From assembly GCA_965220825.1 (NCBI GenBank), contig OZ244839.1, positions 992,001-1,056,000 on the forward strand: a stretch of DNA of 64,000 nucleotides. Direction: 5' to 3'. The stretch is from G965220825 sp965220825. Its GTDB lineage: Bacteria > Pseudomonadota > Alphaproteobacteria > UBA828. This document shows positions 1-8,595 of the stretch, in pieces. The first letter of the stretch is position 1. Each line of letters starts with the position of its first letter. Under the pieces are notes generated by a model. The model saw only the letters and a list, made by a program, of their open reading frames with translations. It did no database searches and was not told the origin of the DNA. Made by a program: the position numbers and the translations under genes.

Positions 1-3000
1 ACGATGGTTCGCCACGATTCGGGCGTCGTCTCCCGGGCGGTCTCCTTCTCGCGATCGGGCAGCCAGCGACGGAGAAACGCCCCTTCCTGAAGCGTGAAAT
101 AATCCCGCGCCAGGCGCTCCGCTTCCCGCATGGCGGTCAGGCCGCGCTCGGCGAAGGCCGCCATCACGTGAATCTGCCTCACCTGCCCCCGGTAATGGAG
201 CGCGAGAGGCTGGAAGTCCGCCTTGGTGAAGCCGCGCCCGTCCCGCAGCAGCCGGACGGTCATGGCGGGGCGAAATATGGCAAGCCCCTTGTTGAGACGG
301 ATCGCCTCCTGCTCGTGCAGCCAGAGCAGTGCCCGGTCCAACAGCTTGTCGGATCGCCGCACCTTGCTCTTCAACACGATGTCGGCTTCCAGCGCCTCCA
401 TCAGCTTGCCGATGGTGGTCTCGGCCAAAAGGTCCGTCCCGCGGGCACCGGACGGCAGGCGGGAAAGCAGATGCTCCAGAAGGCGCATCGCCGCTTCGCG
501 CCGGCGGCGAGCGGTCTCTTCCAGGGCGCCCCATTCGCGTCGCAGCGTGACGTATACCGTCTCCGCGTCCCGTTTACGCAAGGAGAGACTCCCGGCGTCG
601 GCGTCCTCGCCGCGCCCGTCATGGGCAATACTGCGCAAAATGCGCAAGAGCCGGAGCGGCAACGGGTCCGGCAGGCCGTCGCCTCGCTCCCGCAAGGTCT
701 GTGCGGCGATACGCAGATGGAGAGGCGCGGATTCGCCCTTGCCGAGTTCGGGCGCCGCCTCCCGCATATGGGCGATGAGCGCCTCTTCCAGCGCCGCCGC
801 CTCCGCCAGCCGCTTGCGGGACGAGCGCTCCACGCCCGTGTGGACGAACGCCGTCAGCGCCGTGTCATTGCTGCAGATGCCGAGCCGCTCGAGATCGTAG
901 AGCGCGCCGCGCACGCCCTCCGGGCTGAGCCTCGAGGCCAGCATCAATTCGTCCGTGGTGACGCCTTCGTCCGGCCGCGCCTCCATCAACAGCTCGGCGA
1001 TGCGCGTGAGGCTCCGGCGGTAGTGGTCCGTGAACGTCCCTCCCGCAAGTCGTTTCCGCGCCTCCTCCATCGAGGTCACGCGGAGCGACGAAGGAAAGAC
1101 CTGAACCCGATTCTCGTCACGGGTCAGCAGGCCCGCCTCCTCGAGCCAGGCGAGAGCGGTACGCACGCGCGTGTCGTCCGTTGCCGAATCCCGCTCGAAC
1201 GCCTGCTCCTCGTCCTCGCCGAGGATTTCGCCGGCAGTGGCCACCACCTCGCCCTCCAGGCGCTTCTTTCGATCCAGGTTCCGCAAGGCCTTGTAGATGC
1301 CGCGGATCTCGTGCCGGGTGAGCCGGGAGCGCGCGGACATGCCGAACTGACGCTCCACATCGTCCGTCGCATAGAGCAGCACGCATGATGCGGGTTCGCG
1401 GTCCCGCCCGGCGCGGCCCGCTTCCTGAAAATAGTTCTCCAGCGAGCCCGGGATATCCGCATGGACCACGAGGCGCACGTCCGGCTTGTCGATTCCCATG
1501 CCGAAAGCGTTTGTCGCCGCGATGGCGCGCAACTCGCCCTCGATGAAGCGCCGTTGCACGTCCTTCTTCGTCTCCGGCAAGAGGCCCGCGTGGAAATAGC
1601 CCGCCGGAACATCCTTGTCCCGCAGATAGTCGGCGACCTCCTCGCTCCGCCGCCGCGTGGCGCAATAGACGATGGCACCGCCGGGGGTGTGCTCGGGCAG
1701 GCGGTCCTCGAGAAGCTGATGGATGAGGGCGAACTTCTCGCCGCCCGAGGTCGGGACCACTTCGAAGGCGAGGTTCGACCGCTCGGCGCCGCCGTCGAAA
1801 ACCCTGAGCGCAATATCGAGCTTCTCTTCGAAGTGCCGCGCGATGTCCGCCCTCACGTCAGGCTTGGCGGTCGCCGTGAGGCACAGCACCGGCGGCGGGC
1901 GCTTCTCGGTCGTTTTCTCCGCCGTCTCCCGGATGAAGCGGCCGATATAGAGATAGTCCGGGCGGAAGTCGTGGCCCCAGCGAGAGAGGCAGTGCGCTTC
2001 GTCCAGCACCCAGCCGCCGATCTCCCGCTGATCGAGCACCCGGCGCAGGGAGCGGGAGCGGAGCTGCTCCGGCGAAATGAGAAGGATGCCCACACCCCCC
2101 AGCCGGACCCGGTCCAGCGCATCGGCGCGCTCGGGCATCGAAAGCAGCCCGTTGACCGCCACGCAGCTATCGATGCCGTGCGCCTCAAGCCCCGCCACCT
2201 GATCCGCCATGAGCGCGACCAGCGGCGAAACGACCACCGTCAGCGCGCCGGTCTTGTGGTAGCGCGAGAGCGCGGGGACCTGATAGCAAAGGGACTTGCC
2301 GGTGCCCGTGGGCAGGATCCCCAGCACATGTTCGCCCGCCATGACCGATTCGACGATGGCACGCTGCATGGAGCGCCCGCTCTCGTCCGCCGGCTCCGGG
2401 CGGAAATCCTTGAAACCGAACCAGTGTGCGAGCTCCTTCCGCGCATCGTGCCTCTCACGGCACCAGCCGCAGGCGGGATCGGTGCAAGGCGTGTCCCGCA
2501 GCCTGCGCACCAGACGGGCCGCCTCGGGAAACTGGTGGCGCACCCAGGGCGGCATTACGGAGTTGCCGCCCGCGACCGAAAGCCACGCCAAGGCATAGGC
2601 CAGCGCCCAGCGGGACGTCGGATCGCGCGCCGCTTCGGCCGCAGCGGCACGCGCCTGCGCTACACAGGCCTTTCCCTCGAGCCTGCCGTTGATCGCGGCG
2701 AGGGCTTCTTCCTCCGTGGGGCGAACCGCGCTTCGTATCTCGGCGAAGAACGCGTGCATGGAGCGGTCGGCGCCTTCCGGCTCAGGGGTGGTCAACCAGT
2801 GCCACGCCTGCAGCAGCGCCGGCGACGCATTCCGCTGCAGAGCGGACCGCTCGCCGGTGAAGAGCTCGAGGGCGAGGCGGGCGTCCAGCACCGGATCGTT
2901 CAGCCGCCCCCGCCTGATGCCGCCATCCTGGTAGTGCTTCACGAGGTGATGATAGGGATTGCGCCGGAAGGCGAGCGGGCTGAGCCGCAGGGTATCCACC

Positions 3001-3275
3001 GCAGGCAGGCGCAACAGACGCAGGCCGGGGTTCGCACCCTGGAGGCAGGGAAGATCGAAGGCGATCAAATTGTGGCCGAGGACGAACGCCGCGCCATCGG
3101 CGAAATCGTCGAGTTCCGCAAGAGCTCTTGCCGGGTCCCGGTCGCCACGGGACCAGGTGAAGCGCTTGCCCGTATCCGCCCGCACGGCGCCGATGGCGTT
3201 GATGCGGCGGTCTTTCGTGCCGACTTCGAGATCCACCGACACGCAGCGGGAGAGGTAACCGCTCAGGCTCGGCAC
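1..3275 (-). CDS. RecQ-family ATP-dependent DNA helicase with N-terminal 3'-5' exonuclease-like domain (3' end beyond window)
   Basis: The reverse strand reads open from about 3.4 kb to base 1 and runs off the window, so the C-terminus is missing. The first ~200 residues look like an RNase H-fold DEDD exonuclease (VSVDLEVG, then LGHNLIAFDLP, then DTLRLSPLAF). A RecQ helicase follows with Walker A GILPTGTGKSLCYQVP, box II LDEAHCLSRWGHDFRPDY, LTATAKPD, and motifs V/VI ATNAFGMGIDKPDVR and QEAGRAGRD. After the RecQ C-terminal region the last visible residues (IHVMAAFAERGL ... TPESWRTI) resemble the linker that, in long RecQ proteins, leads into a UvrD-type helicase; that part is inference. The start is uncertain: GTG at 3275 puts the exonuclease strand near the N-terminus, while ATG at 3401 adds 42 poorly conserved residues. 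Confidence 0.88.
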   Translation of the reverse strand, partial: MPSLSGYLSRCVSVDLEVGTKDRRINAIGAVRADTGKRFTWSRGDRDPARALAELDDFADGAAFVLGHNLIAFDLPCLQGANPGLRLLRLPAVDTLRLSPLAFRRNPYHHLVKHYQDGGIRRGRLNDPVLDARLALELFTGERSALQRNASPALLQAWHWLTTPEPEGADRSMHAFFAEIRSAVRPTEEEALAAINGRLEGKACVAQARAAAAEAARDPTSRWALAYALAWLSVAGGNSVMPPWVRHQFPEAARLVRRLRDTPCTDPACGWCRERHDARKELAHWFGFKDFRPEPADESGRSMQRAIVESVMAGEHVLGILPTGTGKSLCYQVPALSRYHKTGALTVVVSPLVALMADQVAGLEAHGIDSCVAVNGLLSMPERADALDRVRLGGVGILLISPEQLRSRSLRRVLDQREIGGWVLDEAHCLSRWGHDFRPDYLYIGRFIRETAEKTTEKRPPPVLCLTATAKPDVRADIARHFEEKLDIALRVFDGGAERSNLAFEVVPTSGGEKFALIHQLLEDRLPEHTPGGAIVYCATRRRSEEVADYLRDKDVPAGYFHAGLLPETKKDVQRRFIEGELRAIAATNAFGMGIDKPDVRLVVHADIPGSLENYFQEAGRAGRDREPASCVLLYATDDVERQFGMSARSRLTRHEIRGIYKALRNLDRKKRLEGEVVATAGEILGEDEEQAFERDSATDDTRVRTALAWLEEAGLLTRDENRVQVFPSSLRVTSMEEARKRLAGGTFTDHYRRSLTRIAELLMEARPDEGVTTDELMLASRLSPEGVRGALYDLERLGICSNDTALTAFVHTGVERSSRKRLAEAAALEEALIAHMREAAPELGKGESAPLHLRIAAQTLRERGDGLPDPLPLRLLRILRSIAHDGRGEDADAGSLSLRKRDAETVYVTLRREWGALEETARRRREAAMRLLEHLLSRLPSGARGTDLLAETTIGKLMEALEADIVLKSKVRRSDKLLDRALLWLHEQEAIRLNKGLAIFRPAMTVRLLRDGRGFTKADFQPLALHYRGQVRQIHVMAAFAERGLTAMREAERLARDYFTLQEGAFLRRWLPDREKETARETTPESWRTI

Positions 3276-3422
3276 GCCCGTACAGAATGGCGCCGCGGCG
3301 GCCCGAAGGAGCAGGAAGCCACCCAAGCCGTCGTCAGGAGGCGCGCGCAGCCTGTGGAAACCACACCGCTGATCATTGTCGGACGAACCCCCGTCCCGCA
3401 TGTCGCGTACCGACCCGACAGC

Positions 3423-3451
3423 GCCGTAAATCAGAACCTATCCCGTGTCAA
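3423..3451 (-). promoter_or_regulatory. candidate promoter of the recQ-like gene
   Basis: On the reverse strand a TTGACA box (3446-3451) lies 17 bases before TACGGC (3423-3428), inside a short AT-rich patch in otherwise GC-rich DNA. A start about 7 bases further on would favour the ATG at 3401 as the recQ start codon. The -10 match is weak, so this is tentative. Confidence 0.25.
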
Positions 3452-3499
3452 ATTTACGACACAATTAATCCACGACCCTGCCTTCGCTCATCGGGCCGC

Positions 3500-4363
3500 T
3501 TACCAGGAAAAACGCGGAGCGAGAGCGGTGGGGAGCGCGCCTGCCTCCCGGCAGATCTCTTCGACGGCATGCGGATCGGGTGCTGCGCCTGGGGCCAGGT
3601 CGAGCACATCGGCCAGCAGACCGTCGGTCACGAGCAGGCACGCCAAGCCGGCGGCATGCGCGCCCTTTACGTCCGTCTCGGGGCCGTCCCCCACGGCAAG
3701 CACACGCTCCGGCGCCACCGCAAGAGCCGCGAGCGCCATATCGTAGACCCCTGCGAAGGGCTTGCCGAAATAGCGCACGGAGCCGCCAAGTGCCTCGTAG
3801 CGCGCGGCCAACGCACCGGCGCAGAGTTCCGGTGTTCCGAGGCGGATCACCAGGCGATCCGGATTGACGCAAATCATGGGGATGTCCTGCGCAGCGGCCG
3901 CGCGCAGGACCGGCTCGTGGGCCTCCACGGTCTCGCACCCGTCGTCGAGCCCGATTCCAAGCAGGAAGTCCGCCTCCTCGACGGTGCCCACCGGTATGTA
4001 GCCGAGCCCGTCCAGCAGATCGTGCGAGCCCACCGGCCCAAGCAGGCGAAAGGTCCGGCCGGGCCGGCCGTCCTTCACGCGCGTATCCAAGGCATGCCGC
4101 GCCGCCTCGCCGGAAGAAACGATCGCATGGTGAAGCCCCACCTCCAGACCCTTGCGGAAGAGCAGCGCCTCGACCTTCGCGGCGCGGACCGGCGCGTTGG
4201 AGAGCAGCACCACCCGCCTGCCAGCGGCGCGCAGACGACGCAGGCAGTCGAGCGCCTCGGGGTAGATCGGCCCGCCCTGATGCAGGACACCCCAGACGTC
4301 CAGAATGAAGCCGTCATACTTCCCGGCCAGCGGCGCCAGCCCCGGAACGATCGGAAGCGTCAT
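3500..4363 (-). CDS. HAD-superfamily class IIA phosphatase (TIGR01459-like)
   Basis: A 287-aa HAD hydrolase of the NagD-like class IIA type, probably acting on a small phosphorylated metabolite in the cytosol; the substrate is unknown. Motif I is FILDVWGVLH near residue 20, where the Trp two residues after the nucleophile Asp is usual for this subfamily. Motif II is LLSNAPV, motif III the Lys in FGKPFAGVY, and motif IV VGDGPETDVKGAHAAG. Length and motif order are complete. It is transcribed leftward toward the recQ-like gene with about 220 bp between them and appears to be a single-gene unit. Confidence 0.85.
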   Translation of the reverse strand: MTLPIVPGLAPLAGKYDGFILDVWGVLHQGGPIYPEALDCLRRLRAAGRRVVLLSNAPVRAAKVEALLFRKGLEVGLHHAIVSSGEAARHALDTRVKDGRPGRTFRLLGPVGSHDLLDGLGYIPVGTVEEADFLLGIGLDDGCETVEAHEPVLRAAAAQDIPMICVNPDRLVIRLGTPELCAGALAARYEALGGSVRYFGKPFAGVYDMALAALAVAPERVLAVGDGPETDVKGAHAAGLACLLVTDGLLADVLDLAPGAAPDPHAVEEICREAGALPTALAPRFSW

Positions 4364-4456
4364 CCCGCCTTCCCGCTCTCATGCACCGGCGCGGTAGGTA
4401 TCACCGGCCGCGCGCCCCTGCAAAGACCCGCCTCTCCGACCGCGGCAAAGAAACAA

Positions 4457-4478
4457 GCGGGCCTGGAGACCCGCGCAC
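4457..4478 (+). repeat. REP-like hairpin repeat, single copy
   Basis: One copy of a 22-base element whose 18-base heart is GCGGGCCTGGAGACCCGC, a near-perfect palindrome able to form a short stem-loop, followed by GCAC. The same core occurs at 12109-12206, 36830-36916 and 51269-51338. It is intergenic, between the HAD gene and the acetoacetate-decarboxylase-like gene. No inverted partner copy is visible here. Confidence 0.8.
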
Positions 4479-4607
4479 CGAAAACGTACCGGCGAGAGGA
4501 TCGTCGCGGGAGTCACCACACCCCCATGGTTGGACCCTATGCCGAAAACGGCGGTTTTCGCGTCCGATCCGTCTCGTGCTATCGATGGGCCTCGCGTCGC
4601 TGCGGGG

Positions 4608-5309
4608 ATGGGAATCGTGACCGTGGAAGCACCGTTCGATCATTTGCCTTATCCGTTGCCGCCTTGGCGGCATCGCTTCAAGACGCTGAGCGTCTATTGC
4701 GAAGTGGACGAGGCGCGGCTGCGGCCGCTGGTGCCGGCGCCACTGGAGATTCGCTCGAATATCCTCCAGGTCACGGTCATGTTCTTCGACTGCACGGTCC
4801 CCGACCGGGCCTATTACGACAGCGCGGTGATCGCGCCGGTACGCTACGGCCGCGTGGACGGTGGCTATTGGGTCTTCGGTTACACCAGCACCGACCAGGT
4901 GCTCTCGGGCACCCGCGAAATCTGGGGCTTCAAGATGAAGCTCGCCGAAATGGAGTTGAAGGAATCGCCGGCCGCGATATGCGGGCGCACCACGCGACTC
5001 GGCAAGACGATCGTGGACATCACGCTCACGCCCTCGGCGCACCGCTTCGATCCGCCGGACACCTTCCCCCGGCTGTTCTACAAGGTTCTGCCGCGGGCGG
5101 ATCGGCCCAGAGTCGCCTGCCGTCAGATCGTCTCCATGACACCCGAAACCCACATCCGGGATACGGTGATGGGCGATGGCGCCATTCGCTTCGAGCAGTC
5201 GGATGCCGACCCGCTGCATGCGCTCGAGCCTGTACGGACCCTGGGTGCGAGCCTGGTGTCAGGCGAGCAGACCCTGGTGTGGGGCGAGGTGCTGGCCGAC
5301 CTGGGGTGA
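4608..5309 (+). CDS. acetoacetate decarboxylase family protein
   Basis: About 233 aa, matching the acetoacetate decarboxylase fold: N-terminus VEAPFDHLPYPLPPWRHRF, central YWVFGYTSTDQ and IWGFKMKLAEM. The Lys in GFKMK sits where the Schiff-base lysine of the family lies. Substrate is unknown; many family members are not true acetoacetate decarboxylases. The frame is open from an ATG at 4530, but the family N-terminus fits the ATG at 4608 and the extra 26 residues look unlike protein. It stands alone, convergent with the bufferin operon 17 bases downstream. Confidence 0.8.
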   Translation: MGIVTVEAPFDHLPYPLPPWRHRFKTLSVYCEVDEARLRPLVPAPLEIRSNILQVTVMFFDCTVPDRAYYDSAVIAPVRYGRVDGGYWVFGYTSTDQVLSGTREIWGFKMKLAEMELKESPAAICGRTTRLGKTIVDITLTPSAHRFDPPDTFPRLFYKVLPRADRPRVACRQIVSMTPETHIRDTVMGDGAIRFEQSDADPLHALEPVRTLGASLVSGEQTLVWGEVLADLG

Positions 5310-5326
5310 ACAGAACCGCGCGGCGC

Positions 5327-6085
5327 TCATTCTACCGCCCCGCCCTCGCCTGCCGGTGCGCGCCCGGCCAAAATCCGCGCGAAGGTTCCGCGACGGAGAT
5401 GGGCGTAGAGCGCGCCCTGCAGGTCGAACGCCGGATCTTGCGCATATGCGTCCGCCGCCGCCTGTTCCAACGTCCCACCCCCGGCGAGGGCGGTAACGAG
5501 CGCACTGTCGGCGCGCGACAGGATCGCGTGCGAGACCTCGAGACGGGGGCGGGTCGCCAACAGGGTCTCGGGCGCGGGGTCGGCGGAAACGGCACCTTCC
5601 GGCCGCTCCCAAAAGCGCGAAACGGGATAGCTGACGGAGATCAGCCGGCTTGCCGGATGAAGCGCGAAGCGGAGGCCCGGATAATGCCCGCGCGGGATCG
5701 CCGCCAGGTCGCCCGGTGCGAGGGGTGCGTCGTCCGGTGCGAAGCAGGCCTCCGTGCGCGCCCACTCGAGACGGGCGAGATCGGCGAGGCAGTGGCGGTT
5801 CGGCGGCGGGGGCATGGCGGTGCGTTCGAGAAAATCTGCGAAGCCCCCGCCATAGGCGTAAAGTCGGGGCGTACGCGGAGGGTCCGCCCCCACATAGGCG
5901 CAGGTGAGCGCATCGAAGGCATCTGCGCCGAGTGCGCGGCGACAACGCGCGTAGGTAGAGGCAACGACGGACGTGAGCGCGGCCGAGACGTTCTCCCGAT
6001 AGACCGCCATGCCGGGGGCTCCGCCGTCGGGCCGGCCCACGAGGCTCTCTGCAAACGCCGCCTGGAACTCACGCAGCACGATCAT
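5327..6085 (-). CDS. bufC: BufC-like DUF2063 protein, putative partner of the MNIO enzyme
   Basis: A 252-aa DUF2063 (putative DNA-binding domain) protein: N-terminal helical region (LREFQAAFAESLVG ... YRENVSAALTSVVASTYARCRRALG) and a C-terminal part ending in LQGALYAHLRRGTFA. In RiPP systems that use a DUF692/MNIO enzyme, this family is the partner that recruits the precursor peptide. The ATG at 6085 overlaps the preceding MNIO gene by 17 bases, so the two are translationally coupled. The frame stays open further upstream, but that part is read inside bufB and is not protein-like. Confidence 0.8.
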   Translation of the reverse strand: MIVLREFQAAFAESLVGRPDGGAPGMAVYRENVSAALTSVVASTYARCRRALGADAFDALTCAYVGADPPRTPRLYAYGGGFADFLERTAMPPPPNRHCLADLARLEWARTEACFAPDDAPLAPGDLAAIPRGHYPGLRFALHPASRLISVSYPVSRFWERPEGAVSADPAPETLLATRPRLEVSHAILSRADSALVTALAGGGTLEQAAADAYAQDPAFDLQGALYAHLRRGTFARILAGRAPAGEGGAVE

Positions 6086-6938
6086 GCTCCAGACGGCACC
6101 GTATACGCCGTTCCGCCTCTTCCGCCTCGGCAAGCAATGTGGCGAACGGCGGCAGGCGGAGATCCCATTCGACGAATGTCGGCCGCGGTCCGAAGCGCGC
6201 CAGCGCCTGCTCATAGAGCGACCAGACGGCATCCGAGACCGGGGCGGCGTGGCTGTCGATCAGCAGGGTCCGGCCTTCCACGGTCTTTCTTCCGTGACCG
6301 GCGAGGTGGTATTCGCCCACGGCACCGGGCGCAAGCGACTCCATCCAGGCGGCCGGATCGAGGCCGTGATTGCGGCACGTCACGTACAGATTGTTCAGAT
6401 CCAGAAGAACGCCGCAGCCGGTCTTCTCCGCGAGACGGGCCATGAACTCCGCCTCTCCGAGCACGCTCTCCGCAAACGCGACGTAGGGCGTGGGATTTTC
6501 GATCAACAGGCGCCGACCGAGGCACTGCTGGGCGAAATCCACATTGTCGGCGACCCGTGCGAGCGCGGCGTGGGTGTAGGGAATGGGGAGGAGGTCCGCC
6601 CAGTAGCGGCCGCCGGAGACGCTCCAGGCCAGATGCTCGGAAACGAGCACCGGTTCCACCCTGTCGAAGAGGCGCCGGAGTGCAGCCAGATGCGCCCGGT
6701 CCAGGCCGTCGGCGGAAGCGAGAGACAGGCCGACGCCGTGGCAGCTCACGGAACAGCTCTCGCGCACCCGCTCCAGCGTGGCGAGCCGGGGGCCGCCATC
6801 GCACAGATAGTTTTCGCTATGGACCTCGACTCCCGCCACGGGCTGCGGACCCGCGAGAAAGGCGGCCATGTGCGGATCGCGAAGACCGATCCCGGCCCAG
6901 GCAGGGATATCGCCCGGCGAATCGTCCTCAGGCGGCAC
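6069..6938 (-). CDS. bufB: BufB-like multinuclear non-heme iron oxidase (DUF692/MNIO)
   Basis: A 289-aa DUF692 protein, the TIM-barrel MNIO family that modifies cysteines in ribosomal peptides. Visible signatures are IPAWAGIGLRDPH, VEVHSENYL, SCHGVGLSL, LVSEHLAWS, LLIENPTPYV, LLDLNNLYV, EYHLAGH, and a C-terminal PTFVEWD, which supply the His/Asp/Glu metal ligands. It starts at GTG 6938, 15 bases after the precursor gene. By family knowledge the expected reaction is oxidation of precursor cysteines to a thiooxazole-type heterocycle; that is not provable from DNA. Confidence 0.88.
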   Translation of the reverse strand: MPPEDDSPGDIPAWAGIGLRDPHMAAFLAGPQPVAGVEVHSENYLCDGGPRLATLERVRESCSVSCHGVGLSLASADGLDRAHLAALRRLFDRVEPVLVSEHLAWSVSGGRYWADLLPIPYTHAALARVADNVDFAQQCLGRRLLIENPTPYVAFAESVLGEAEFMARLAEKTGCGVLLDLNNLYVTCRNHGLDPAAWMESLAPGAVGEYHLAGHGRKTVEGRTLLIDSHAAPVSDAVWSLYEQALARFGPRPTFVEWDLRLPPFATLLAEAEEAERRIRCRLEHDRAA

Positions 6939-6953
6939 CGCGCGGCCCGGGCG

Positions 6954-7253
6954 TCACCCCGTCGAATTTCGGGTATTTACGCCCTCGAACGGCTCCAAGC
7001 TGCCGCCGGCATCCTCGCAGGCCTCGACCGATTCGGCAGCCTGCCACTCGCCGCCATCGTAATCGACGGTGGATTGCGCCGCACAGCCGTGCGTGCCGGC
7101 AATATCGGCGCAGTGATTCTCGCCTGCCTTGGCGATCCCGTAACATTTGACCTTGCCCGCCGCCGCGTCCTCGGCCTCGACGACCATGGCCAGCGACACG
7201 GCGGAAGCCAGCGCTGCGGCAACAGACAGACGCACAACCTTGGTTCTTTCCAT
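6954..7253 (-). CDS. bufA1: BufA1-type bufferin precursor (DUF2282), secreted Cys-containing peptide
   Basis: A 99-aa DUF2282 protein. Residues 1-32 form a Sec-type signal (basic MERTKVVR, then an Ala/Val core). The mature part has four cysteines, C37 (KVKCYG), C48 (ENHC), C57 (THGCA) and C79 (EACED), in the KCYGxAKAG / GTHxCA pattern of the family. Known bufferins are ribosomal metallophores whose cysteines are modified by the adjacent MNIO enzyme and which protect against copper. Gene order bufA1-bufB-bufC fits that model. No DoxX-type bufD is present next to it. GGGGAG precedes the ATG. Confidence 0.85.
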   Translation of the reverse strand: MERTKVVRLSVAAALASAVSLAMVVEAEDAAAGKVKCYGIAKAGENHCADIAGTHGCAAQSTVDYDGGEWQAAESVEACEDAGGSLEPFEGVNTRNSTG

Positions 7254-7333
7254 CGTCGGCTCCCCGCCGAAGAGACATTTCCGAATCGTATTCCCGCCAG
7301 ACGGGGGCGCGTTTAACCCCCGCAGCGATACAT

Positions 7334-7339
7334 ATTATA
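7334..7339 (-). promoter_or_regulatory. candidate -10 box of the bufferin operon
   Basis: The reverse strand carries a perfect TATAAT at 7334-7339, about 80 bases before the bufA1 ATG, in the space between bufA1 and the divergent amidotransferase gene. I do not see a good -35 hexamer 16-18 bases upstream, so an activator or an alternative sigma factor may be involved. Confidence 0.35.
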
Positions 7340-7440
7340 GTCCGACCGCCGCCGGTCATGCGAGCGCATCGAGGCCGGGCGGCGGCCGAGGCTCTCGCTC
7401 TGTAACGACAGGCCGCCCCGCGCACCGAGGATCCAGTACC

Positions 7441-8157
7441 ATCCCAAAACAACCCGTCGTTCTGGTAACCCATTCCGCGAATGCGCGTCCGGGCAAGGTA
7501 CGGGACGCGCTCCACGCACGCGGCTTCGAGACGGAAGTCCGCTGCATGGTCGAGGGCGATTCATTGCCGCCGGTGGAGGGTGGACGCCTCGAGGGCTTCG
7601 CCGCCTCGGTTGTGTTTGGCGGACCCATGAGTGCGACCGATGGTGCGAACCACCCCTTTCTCCACGCCGAGACCGCATGGGTGCGGGAGCAGCTCGCGGC
7701 AGACGCGCCGATCCTGGGTATCTGTCTCGGCGCCCAGATCATGGCGCGGGCACTGGGCGCCGCGGTCTACGAACATCCCGAAGGCAAGTGCGAGGTCGGC
7801 TATCACCCGATTCGCCCGGCCGCCACGGGTTGCTCGCTCTTTCCCGAGCCGTTCCATGCCTATCAATGGCACCGGGAAGGCTTCGACCTGCCGCCCGCCG
7901 CCCGGCTGCTCGCCAAGGGAGAACTGTTCGAAAACCAGGCTTTCGCTTTCGGCAAACGAGCGTTCGGCGTGCAGTTTCATCCGGAGATGACACCGGAGAC
8001 TCTCGAGCGCTGGGTTACGAACGAGAAGTCCCAGCCCTATTTCGCCCGCCCCGAAGTACCCGAACCGGACCGACAGCGCACCGACGCCGGCCGCCACGAC
8101 CCCCGGGTGCACCGCTGGCTCGACGGCTTTCTCGATCGCTGGGTGGCGCGCTTCTGA
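7441..8157 (+). CDS. class I glutamine amidotransferase (GMP-synthase-like domain)
   Basis: A stand-alone GATase of about 238 aa: N-terminal strand PVVLVTHSANARPGKV, FGGPMSATD, nucleophile Cys in LGICLGAQIMA, and His/Glu in VQFHPEM, so the catalytic triad is complete. The glutamine-derived ammonia acceptor is unknown; such proteins often hydrolyse gamma-glutamyl compounds. The start is a problem. No ATG, GTG or TTG lies at the conserved N-terminus; the best-placed codon is ATC at 7441, ten bases after GAGG. The next ATG (in MVEGDSL) would remove the first strands, and upstream in-frame starts lie inside bufA1. Confidence 0.78.
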   Translation: MPKQPVVLVTHSANARPGKVRDALHARGFETEVRCMVEGDSLPPVEGGRLEGFAASVVFGGPMSATDGANHPFLHAETAWVREQLAADAPILGICLGAQIMARALGAAVYEHPEGKCEVGYHPIRPAATGCSLFPEPFHAYQWHREGFDLPPAARLLAKGELFENQAFAFGKRAFGVQFHPEMTPETLERWVTNEKSQPYFARPEVPEPDRQRTDAGRHDPRVHRWLDGFLDRWVARF

Positions 8158-8223
8158 ACGGCCCGGTGCTTCGCGCCCCCGCCGCAATGCCGGGGGGTGC
8201 AGCCCTCGCCCGACGCTCCGTGC

Positions 8224-8595
8224 TTACGGGTCGCGGCTCAGGTTCCGCGCTTCGAGGGCGGAGAGATAGTCCTGCCAGATGGCGTCTTCACGTTCACCGA
8301 GATGGCGGAGGTAGGTCCAGGTGTAGATGCCGGTATTGTGCAGGTCGTCGAAATGGATACGGACGGCGTAGTTGCCGACGGGCTCGATGAGCGTGATGCC
8401 CACATGGCGACGGCCGGCGACGATGGTCTTGCCCTCGCCGTGGCCCACAACCTCGGCCGACGGGCTTTCCACCCGCAACAGCTCGGCGGGCAGGGCAAAC
8501 GCCGCGCCGTCGTCGAAATCCACTTCCAGCACCCTCTCCGCACTCTTGTAGCGGAGTTCGGTGGGGCGCGGGCGATCGTCGAAGACGCCGCTCAT
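8224..8595 (-). CDS. DUF971 (GBBH-like N-terminal domain) protein
   Basis: A 123-aa protein of the DUF971 family, related to the N-terminal domain of gamma-butyrobetaine hydroxylase: ELRYKSAERVLEVDFDDG, FALPAELLRVESPSAEV, VGITLIEPVGNYAVRIHFDDLHNTGIYTW. The family often travels with Fe-S/Mrp genes; its biochemical role is not established. It overlaps the Trm112 gene by 4 bases (ATGA), as the last gene of a leftward operon starting at the thioredoxin gene. Confidence 0.85.
   Translation of the reverse strand: MSGVFDDRPRPTELRYKSAERVLEVDFDDGAAFALPAELLRVESPSAEVVGHGEGKTIVAGRRHVGITLIEPVGNYAVRIHFDDLHNTGIYTWTYLRHLGEREDAIWQDYLSALEARNLSRDP

Noticed and set aside
168..3746. Long rightward open frames over the recQ region
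   Set aside because: They run opposite the clear RecQ motifs, are Arg/Pro/Gly-rich and show no family signature; they arise from high GC.
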